From: an uncultured Clostridia bacterium
Lineage (GTDB): Bacteria > Bacillota > Clostridia > Oscillospirales > CAG-272
Assembly (NCBI GenBank): GCA_947367285.1
Contig: CANBDB010000030.1
Location: 1-12,910 of the forward strand
DNA length: 12,910 nt
Direction: 5' to 3'
The first letter of the stretch is position 1. The number at the start of each line of letters is the position of its first letter. A program made the translations under genes and the position numbers. Below are positions 1-5,462 of the stretch, piece by piece. The notes under the pieces were generated by a model. It made no database searches, was not told the DNA's origin, and worked only from the letters and a program-made list of their open reading frames with translations.

Positions 1-129
1 CTGTAAACTTTTATCCAACCATATCGCGAGAACCGCGAAGCTCCATAAAAGTTTTTGCCAAGCTTTTTTCAAAAAGCGGTGCGAAGCTGATTAAAAGTTT
101 TTTGCCTACTTTTTTTCAAAAAAGTAGGT
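1..129 (-). repeat. Modular A/T-hairpin repeat, copy A (3' of dus)
   Basis: Read on the minus strand, this stretch begins 15 bp after the dus stop with a palindrome at 105-129: CCTAC, a run of T, one central base, a run of A, then GTAGG. It continues with CAAAAAACTTTT, AGCTTCGC, CCGCTTTTTGAAAAAAGC, then GGCAAAAACTTTTATGG and AGCTTCGC. The same order of blocks occurs at 11868-11974 on the plus strand and in part at 5312-5405 on the minus strand. The hairpin could aid transcription termination after dus, but its T run lies inside the stem, so it is not a classic intrinsic terminator. The repeat may continue beyond the left edge of the window. Confidence 0.8.
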
Positions 130-144
130 TTTTCAAAAAAGTAA

Positions 145-1158
145 CTATTCTTTCAAGCTAAGTAAAATTTCTTCAATTTCGGGCAAGCTTTCGGCACAGT
201 TTATGCGATTGCGAAGCTCCGCGGCTCCGCGAATACCCTTCATATACCAACCGAGGTGCTTGCGGCTCTCGGCAATTCCTGCGCGCTCGCCCTTGGTTTC
301 AATCATCAATTTAAGGTGGGACAGTGCCACGTCGATAACCTCGTTTTGAGGGATTTTTCGCTCTTCTCTGCCCTCAAAAAGGTTAATCGTATTCTCAAAT
401 ATCCACGGATTTCCGAGTGCGCCACGGCCTATCATCACGCCATCACAACCCGTTTCCCGAAGCATTTTGCTGGCATCGCGCGGCTCAAAAATATCACCGT
501 TTCCGATAACGGGAACACTCACCGCGCGCTTGACGTTAGCGATATGCGACCAATCCGCACTAGGCGCGTACTGTTGCTCGCGCGTTCTTCCGTGAACACA
601 AATGAGAGAAGCGCCCGCATCCTCAAGATATTTCGCCATTTCCACGGCATTTATAGAGTTTTTATCCCAACCGATACGGATTTTTACCGTAACGGGAATA
701 TCCACAGCACCGCGCACCGCTCGAACTATCTCGGCAGCGAGCTTTGGATTTTTAAGGAGCGCCGAGCCCTCGCCATTTGAAACAACCTTCGCCACAGGGC
801 AACCCATATTTATGTCAATTGCGGTAGGTGTGTGGACGCTCGTTGCTCCACGATAGGAATTTTCGGAAATCATTCGAGCAGCCTCGGCCATAAACTGGGG
901 CTCGCTACCGAAAATTTGAACCGCCATGGGAAGCTCCCCTTCCCTTATTGCCGCAAGCGGCGCGGTCTTTGAGGGAGATGCCGTGATACTCTTTTTTATT
1001 TTTTGCTCGTAGCAAAGCGCCTTTGCGCAAACCATCTCGCTCACGAGATATTCCGCGCCAAAACCCTTACAAACCTTGCGGAATGCGTAATCCGTCGCTC
1101 CCGCCATGGGTGCGAGCATTATTCCGTGCTTCAAGGTAGCATTTCCAATTTTGAGCAT
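145..1158 (-). CDS. dusB: tRNA-dihydrouridine synthase, DusB-like
   Basis: This is an FMN-dependent enzyme that uses NADPH to reduce uridine to dihydrouridine in the D-loop of tRNAs; it is cytoplasmic. The protein has 337 residues, a usual length. Visible motifs are APMAGATD (16-23, FMN pocket), DINMGCP (115-121, catalytic Cys120), VKIRIGW (158-164), VHGRTREQ (188-195), GNGDIF (219-224) and GRGALGNPWIF (244-254). The open frame extends to an ATG at 1182, but AAAGGAG at 1165-1171 lies exactly 6 nt before the ATG at 1158, and MLKIGN matches the usual DusB N terminus, so I chose 1158. It is last in the mreD-CPBP-PBP2 cluster, 55 bp after the PBP2 stop. About 8-10 extra residues seem to be present before DINMGCP (roughly 102-112), encoded by repeat-like DNA. 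The family is secure; DusB rather than another Dus subclass is inferred. Confidence 0.93.
   Translation of the reverse strand: MLKIGNATLKHGIMLAPMAGATDYAFRKVCKGFGAEYLVSEMVCAKALCYEQKIKKSITASPSKTAPLAAIREGELPMAVQIFGSEPQFMAEAARMISENSYRGATSVHTPTAIDINMGCPVAKVVSNGEGSALLKNPKLAAEIVRAVRGAVDIPVTVKIRIGWDKNSINAVEMAKYLEDAGASLICVHGRTREQQYAPSADWSHIANVKRAVSVPVIGNGDIFEPRDASKMLRETGCDGVMIGRGALGNPWIFENTINLFEGREERKIPQNEVIDVALSHLKLMIETKGERAGIAESRKHLGWYMKGIRGAAELRNRINCAESLPEIEEILLSLKE
822..857 (-). repeat. Repeat-like in-frame insert inside dus
   Basis: On the minus strand the segment reads CCTATCGTGGAGCAACGAG then CGTCCACACACCTACCG. It can fold through GTGGA and TCCAC. Its layout, CTATCGT then G-rich, then CGTCC, resembles the intergenic repeat at 12113-12140 (CTATCGTAGGGGCGG, then CCGTCC). 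CCTATCG and CCTACCG flank it as imperfect direct repeats. It encodes the extra loop of Dus before the catalytic DINMGCP. That it derives from the intergenic repeat is an inference from pattern, not an alignment score. Confidence 0.4.
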
Positions 1159-1164
1159 GGGCAT

Positions 1165-1171
1165 CTCCTTT
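1165..1171 (-). promoter_or_regulatory. Ribosome binding site deciding the dus start
   Basis: AAAGGAG on the minus strand lies directly against an ATG at 1164 and 6 nt before the ATG at 1158. Only the latter has workable spacing. The ATG at 1182 is preceded by A/T-rich DNA with no such site. Confidence 0.75.
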
Positions 1172-1213
1172 CTTTTGTTCATAATTTATTAATAGTAAGT
1201 TAATACTTTGCTT

Positions 1214-3220
1214 TTATTTCTTATTCAAATATGCCGCGATAACTGCCGCGTCAATTGCAGAAACGGATGCGCCCGAGCTTCCGTCCTCAATCATTGAGGT
1301 AACCACGATTTTGGGATTTTCCATCGGCGCAAACGCGGTAAACCAACAGTTTTGGCTATTTCCAACCTGTGCAGTACCCGATTTTCCGCACACAGTAACG
1401 TCAATCTTATGCTTAGTGTACATATTGTACGTCGACGTACCCGAGTTGTTAATCATCTCCATCATACCCGTCTTAACGGTTGAAAGAGTACGACTCGAGA
1501 TGGACACGGTACTGAGCACCTGCTTTTGATACTCATAAACCACCTCACCCGAAAACGTTCTAACGGAGTGAAGTAGATGGCTCGCATAGCGAGTGCCTCC
1601 GTTTGCAACGGTTGCTATGTAGCTTGTAACCTGCAGGGGTGTATATTGATGTATGGATTGTCCGATATACGAGGACGCTTCCTCGTACGCAGTCCAGTTG
1701 CTTGAATTTTCAGGGTGTGCAATTTGTCCCACAAGCTCGGGAATCTCGATTCCCGTGCTTTGCCCGAGACCAAGGCCTACGCAATAGTCCCTCATGGTGT
1801 CAATGTCAAGTCGGTCGTAGCCCGTTTCCATAAAGAATGCATTGCACGAATAGGTCAATGCCTCAATTACATTGAGATTTGTGCTTGGAAATGACTTGTG
1901 GTTCTCGCAATTTACTCTGATTCCGTGCTGTCTATATCCATGAATACAGGAAATCGTTGAATATGGACTTATCGCGCCCTCCTCAAGTCCCGCAAGCGCA
2001 ACGGCAACCTTAAAGGTAGAACCCGGGGCATAAGCCGCACCCGACGCGCGATTGAGAAGCGGAATAAATTCATTTGAAGCGAGTTTGTTGTAGTCCTTTG
2101 AAAAGGTTGTGAGGTCGTATGTGGGATATGACGCGATTGCTAAAATGTCGCCCGTATTGGGGTCAATGGCAACACTCGCGCCCTCGTTTTTATTAAAGCT
2201 CTCCATATACTCATTGAGCGCATCCTCGGCAGCAATTTGGGTGTCGAGATCAATGGTGAGCCAAACGTCCTTGCCCGCGATGGGAGCGGTCGTGATCTCC
2301 TCCTTAACTATCTCTCCCTTAGAATTTCGCGTTATGGTGAGTACACCGTCGCGTCCGCGGAGATATTCCTCAAAAGCCGCCTCACAACCGTCAATTCCAA
2401 CGGTCGCGTTGATATCATAGCCGAGCTCCTTGTAATATTCCCATGTTTCCGCGGTAATTGAGCCAACTCTGCCGAGAATATGCGAAGCATAACCCGGATA
2501 CATATAGGTTCTCTTAGAGCTGATCCTGTCGGCAACGCCCGTAATCGATTGCTCCTTGAGATAGGTAACAAATTCAATATCCACACCCTCGGCAATAACG
2601 TAGGGAGTCATTGAGCTGAATTGCATTCGTATCATATCATAACGAACACGTAAAAGCTGATTTATTTCGTCGTTTGTGAATATCGGATCGCCATTATCGT
2701 CAACACGGTTGTACTTCCAGCGCTTAACGAAATATTCAACAAGCTCCTCTGCAGTTGCATCCTCCATATGAAGGTCGGCAAGCATTCGCTTTAGGGCTTT
2801 GTTTGTTGCCGTTCCCTCGTTGAGCGCCTCGGCGGAATATGTAAGATAGGGATATTCGCCCGCAAAGGGATAGAGATCGCTCGTTCTATGGGAGATATTT
2901 TGAGTAGCCGCCATAGCATCAAGCACCGCGAGAATGGTCTCGTTGAACTCAGTGAAATCGTCCGACATGTAGTTATAGTCAAATATTATATCATAGGCGT
3001 ACGAGGTGGTAACGAGCACCACGCCGTTGCGGTCGCAAATATTGCCTCGGAGCGCCTGAATAACCTTGGTTTCGGTTGTAAATTCACTCTCGGTACGAAG
3101 CTCGTCCGTTTTTTGGGGATCGAACTGCAAATTCGCGAGGCGAGCGATAAATATAAGGCAAATAATCGCAAACACGGAGGCGAGCGTTATGTACTTTTGA
3201 TTGCTATTCTTTTGGGGCAT
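1214..3220 (-). CDS. mrdA: Class B penicillin-binding protein, PBP2/MrdA type
   Basis: This is a D,D-transpeptidase that cross-links peptidoglycan at the outer membrane face, probably with the elongation machinery. The 668-residue protein has one N-terminal membrane anchor (about 11-30) and a short cytoplasmic start. The PBP dimerisation signature RGNICDRNG is at 58-66, and the transpeptidase domain runs from about 340 to the end. Active-site motifs are complete: STFK (401-404, nucleophile Ser401), SCN (458-460) and KSGT (613-616). Residues 80-240 form a long, less conserved pedestal region. The start is firm: AAGGAGGT lies about 6 nt before the ATG. It sits 77 bp after the CPBP gene and four genes share the strand. 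Association with mreD suggests an elongation role rather than a division (FtsI) or sporulation (SpoVD) role. No PASTA domains follow, which fits. No sign of resistance-type active-site loss. Confidence 0.93.
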   Translation of the reverse strand: MPQKNSNQKYITLASVFAIICLIFIARLANLQFDPQKTDELRTESEFTTETKVIQALRGNICDRNGVVLVTTSYAYDIIFDYNYMSDDFTEFNETILAVLDAMAATQNISHRTSDLYPFAGEYPYLTYSAEALNEGTATNKALKRMLADLHMEDATAEELVEYFVKRWKYNRVDDNGDPIFTNDEINQLLRVRYDMIRMQFSSMTPYVIAEGVDIEFVTYLKEQSITGVADRISSKRTYMYPGYASHILGRVGSITAETWEYYKELGYDINATVGIDGCEAAFEEYLRGRDGVLTITRNSKGEIVKEEITTAPIAGKDVWLTIDLDTQIAAEDALNEYMESFNKNEGASVAIDPNTGDILAIASYPTYDLTTFSKDYNKLASNEFIPLLNRASGAAYAPGSTFKVAVALAGLEEGAISPYSTISCIHGYRQHGIRVNCENHKSFPSTNLNVIEALTYSCNAFFMETGYDRLDIDTMRDYCVGLGLGQSTGIEIPELVGQIAHPENSSNWTAYEEASSYIGQSIHQYTPLQVTSYIATVANGGTRYASHLLHSVRTFSGEVVYEYQKQVLSTVSISSRTLSTVKTGMMEMINNSGTSTYNMYTKHKIDVTVCGKSGTAQVGNSQNCWFTAFAPMENPKIVVTSMIEDGSSGASVSAIDAAVIAAYLNKK

Positions 3221-3297
3221 AAGCTTACCTCCTTTTTGAGATTAATAATTAGTTTCTAAATAACGTTGCGATGCGTCGGAAATTTGAAAATTATTCC

Positions 3298-4350
3298 CTA
3301 CGCCACCATAAAGGTGTTGAGTGCCATAATGAGAATGCAAACAGCGATAAGCGCGATTGTTCCGGCATTGAAGAGCACCACCTCAAGAGCAGTTCCCTTG
3401 GGGAATTTCACCTCTCCACGCTTGATACTGATGTTTCGAAGGTTGCGAGTTAAGGTGAAAATACCAACAAAGGTCATGCCGAGCACGATAAATTCATAAA
3501 TTCCAAACAATGCAAGAGGAAGCGCATTTGCCATAACGTATTCCTCGGTTATAGTTCCCTCAAGTGCGAGAGTCAAAAACTCGTCAAGGTCGAGCTTTGA
3601 CATGATAAACGAAGGCAAAACTCCGCAAAAGAGGTTTATAAACATGTGCAAAATTGTGGAATAAATTATCTTTCCGGTTTTCACGTAAATGTAGGAGAAC
3701 GCAACTCCAAGGAAGAATGCATAGAAAAACTGATAGAGATTTCCGTGGAAAAGTCCGAACATAAGTGAGGGGAAAAGTATGGCAATAAGCTCGCCGTAGG
3801 GCGTGAGTCTGTCAATAAAGAGCTTGCGGAACATGAGCTCCTCAACTATCGGGCCAATAATTCCCACAATGAGTGCGGCAATCCAAATATTTGTGGAGTC
3901 GAACATAGAATCGAGCGAATTTTCGGGCACGAAGCCAAGCAAGGACTCCATATACATCATAACCATTTGGGAGAGATAGTTTCCAACGTACATAAAGAAC
4001 ATTGACACCACGGCATATTTCAAAAATCCCTTTGTGCCAAGCGCACTTTTTTGGGGAGCGCTCGCAGGGATCTTGCGAAGGATCATCACAAGGAGAGGAA
4101 ATCCTATCGCGTACTGAATTACGGAGCTGAATATCATAAAGAAATTGTAGTTTTCGAGGAGCGCGGGATCAATATAATTAATCACGAACGTCGCCACGAT
4201 TGAAAGTCCGTTCACAAAAACAAGATAGAATAAGAACGCAAAGCAAAGCTTTGAAAAGATGCTTTTGTGCGCCTTCTTTTCGGACTCGGACATTAATATT
4301 TCATTTTGATTGTTTTCAGAGTTATTAAAATCATTAAAATTTTCGTTCAT
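3298..4350 (-). CDS. CPBP-family intramembrane metalloprotease
   Basis: The protein belongs to the CPBP (CAAX protease and bacteriocin-processing, also called Abi) family of multi-pass membrane proteases. Bacterial members have been linked to bacteriocin self-immunity, peptide maturation or envelope maintenance; the substrate here is unknown. The 350-residue sequence shows about eight hydrophobic segments and a polar, Asn/Glu-rich N terminus of about 30 residues. All three family motifs are present: EELMFR (170-175), FGLFH (198-202) and HMFIN (235-239), so it should be catalytically competent. The C-terminal part (about 280-350) adds two further membrane segments. It starts 6 nt after mreD, with AAGGGG overlapping the end of that gene, so the two are almost surely cotranscribed and probably translationally linked. 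Its position between mreD and PBP2 suggests an envelope role, which is inference. Confidence 0.88.
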   Translation of the reverse strand: MNENFNDFNNSENNQNEILMSESEKKAHKSIFSKLCFAFLFYLVFVNGLSIVATFVINYIDPALLENYNFFMIFSSVIQYAIGFPLLVMILRKIPASAPQKSALGTKGFLKYAVVSMFFMYVGNYLSQMVMMYMESLLGFVPENSLDSMFDSTNIWIAALIVGIIGPIVEELMFRKLFIDRLTPYGELIAILFPSLMFGLFHGNLYQFFYAFFLGVAFSYIYVKTGKIIYSTILHMFINLFCGVLPSFIMSKLDLDEFLTLALEGTITEEYVMANALPLALFGIYEFIVLGMTFVGIFTLTRNLRNISIKRGEVKFPKGTALEVVLFNAGTIALIAVCILIMALNTFMVA

Positions 4351-4356
4351 CTTTCA

Positions 4357-4899
4357 TTATCCCCTTCTTGATTTAGATTTTTTATTGAAAATTTTGCATA
4401 GATTACGGAAAATTCCGTAAGAGATAGAGCAAAAAAGCATTGACGAGAGAAATTCGGGCAATGCCACGTTCACCACGGCTGACAAAACATTGAAGCTATG
4501 TGCGGTGAGGGAGAGTTCAACCAAGTTGTAAAGCGCCTTTGCACCGTAAGTGAGGAGCGCAAGCGAGATAAAGGAAACGTAGTTTTTTCCAAAAACTCGC
4601 TCCGAAACGTTCCAAAAAACGTATCCGCACATAAACGAGAATAAAATGTATATCGGGTACACCGCACCACCGAGCGCACAGTAGAAAAATCCCGCGATTA
4701 TTCCGCAAACGGCACTCGTTTTGTGATCCTCAAACATTGCGAGAGTCAGCACCGCACCGAGAAGAAGATCGGGCGTTGCGCCGAGTATGTTTATTTGGGA
4801 GAAAAACGAAGTTTGCATAATGGATAGCACAAAAAGTGCCGCACCGTAAAGCATTGCTTTGTAGCCAAGAAGCTTGCTTTTGTTTGAATTGTCCGCCAT
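4357..4899 (-). CDS. mreD: Rod-shape-determining protein MreD
   Basis: MreD is a small inner-membrane protein of the elongasome. It works with MreB, MreC, RodA and PBP2 to place cell-wall synthesis along the side wall. The 180-residue protein has a short polar N terminus, about five or six hydrophobic segments (roughly 12-30, 45-56, 62-80, 83-98, 107-125, 141-165) and a basic tail KKSKSRRG. The family-typical TPDLLL is at 42-47, just after the first segment. AGGGGGAG lies about 6 nt before the ATG. It is first in the cluster, behind a good promoter. Oddly, mreB and mreC are not upstream; the next gene on that side is unrelated. MreD sequences diverge strongly, so the call rests on length, topology, the PDLLL motif and the PBP2 neighbour. 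Confidence 0.85.
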   Translation of the reverse strand: MADNSNKSKLLGYKAMLYGAALFVLSIMQTSFFSQINILGATPDLLLGAVLTLAMFEDHKTSAVCGIIAGFFYCALGGAVYPIYILFSFMCGYVFWNVSERVFGKNYVSFISLALLTYGAKALYNLVELSLTAHSFNVLSAVVNVALPEFLSSMLFCSISYGIFRNLCKIFNKKSKSRRG

Positions 4900-4948
4900 T
4901 TTCGCTCCCCCTTCCCGAATTATCGGAGTCGATTATACTCCAATCTAA

Positions 4949-4977
4949 AGTATACTATAAAATTGCAAAAAAATCAA
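4949..4977 (-). promoter_or_regulatory. Sigma-A-like promoter of the mreD-CPBP-PBP2-dus cluster
   Basis: On the minus strand the -35 box TTGATT (4972-4977) and the -10 box TATACT (4949-4954) are separated by exactly 17 nt. The mreD start lies about 50 nt downstream. A second TATAAT occurs at about 4933-4938, without a good -35 partner. No other convincing promoter was seen within the cluster. Confidence 0.7.
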
Positions 4978-5103
4978 TAGTACATTAATATTTATTATAT
5001 TATTTATGTTTATTTGTAATGTAAAGTCACATTGCGGATGCCCCGCGGTGCCCTTTCTCGTTTGTTTCAGGATGTCGTACCCCACGTGGTTCGCGAATAT
5101 AAC

Positions 5104-5209
5104 ATTGTTTACCGTAGGGGAGGATTCCATATCCGCCCGATTAATGTCAAAATAGAATATTGTTTGCCGTAGGGGAGGAGCTTACTCTGCCCGGTTGATG
5201 CAAAAGTAA
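5104..5209 (+). repeat. Tandem pair of GTAGGGG hairpin repeats
   Basis: Two units with a 55-bp period share ATTGTTTRCCGTAGGGGAGG, then a variable centre, then a YTGCCCG or ATCCGCCCG arm, then TRATGYCAAAA. GTAGGGG starts at 5114 and 5169. In the first unit GGGAGGAT can pair with ATCCGCCC with one mismatch. The second unit has decayed pairing. Similar units lie at 12118-12190 and, more loosely, at 7763-7789. Confidence 0.7.
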
Positions 5210-5224
5210 CATTTGTTCAGTGCC

Positions 5225-5262
5225 GAGATTCTATCGGTCGTTTCACTCCCTCCAGAATGACA
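5225..5262 (-). repeat. TGTCATTCTG...GAATCTC dispersed-type repeat
   Basis: Read on the minus strand it starts TGTCATTCTGGAGGGAGTG and ends GATAGAATCTC. The ends ATTCT and AGAAT are complementary and could close a hairpin. From memory, sequences of the form TGTCATTCTGAG...GAATCTC are widespread as noncoding dispersed repeats in bacterial genomes; only one copy is in this window. Confidence 0.55.
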
Positions 5263-5311
5263 CGCGAGTTGGCGGGAGGCACGTGGTTCGCCCCTGCGTT
5301 TAAATGAATGT

Positions 5312-5405
5312 AGTTCGTATTGTGTCTTTGAGTTCTAGCTAAACTTTATTGAGACAATGGCGAAGCCGCGCCAAAAGTTTTTGCCAAGCTTTTTTCAAAA
5401 AGCGG
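5312..5405 (-). repeat. Modular A/T-hairpin repeat, copy C (3' of RyR-like gene)
   Basis: Read on the minus strand: CCGCTTTTTGAAAAAAGC, then TTGGCAAAAACTTTTGG, CGCGGCTTCGCCATTGTC, CAATAA, and finally AGACACAATACGAACT. The blocks and their order match 11921-12011 on the plus strand, including the end GACAC..NACGAACT. It starts right after the T run of the upstream gene's terminator. The leading CCTAC hairpin module of copies A and B is missing here. Confidence 0.8.
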
Positions 5406-5406
5406 C

Positions 5407-5438
5407 AAAAAAAGAACCGACCCAAGCGGCTCGGTTCC
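5407..5438 (-). terminator. Intrinsic terminator of the RyR-like gene
   Basis: On the minus strand GAACCGA pairs with TCGGTTC, with two further C-G pairs closing a GCTT loop after a single mismatch, followed directly by seven T. It lies about 25 bp after the stop codon. This is the clearest intrinsic terminator in the window. Confidence 0.9.
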
Positions 5439-5462
5439 TATTTATTCTTTATTCCTTATTCT

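Larger units (their letters stand above)
4900..5462. other. Gene-free stretch: promoter, three repeat types, terminator
   Basis: This 563-bp stretch holds the mreD promoter at its left end and the terminator of the 734-residue protein at its right end. Between them are a tandem GTAGGGG repeat pair, a TGTCATTCTG-type repeat and one copy of the modular A/T-hairpin repeat. CACGTGGTTCGC occurs twice, at 5083-5094 and 5280-5291. A 61-codon minus-strand frame (4945-5130) crosses the repeats and the promoter and has no credible product. Confidence 0.7.

Noticed and set aside
1214..3220. The penicillin-binding protein as sporulation-type SpoVD or division FtsI.
   Set aside because: There is no PASTA domain and no ftsL- or mraY-like neighbour. 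Adjacency to mreD favours the elongation type, though sequence motifs alone do not settle it.
4945..5130. A 61-codon minus-strand frame upstream of mreD.
   Set aside because: It overlaps the mreD promoter and the GTAGGGG repeats, is low in complexity and has no family features.
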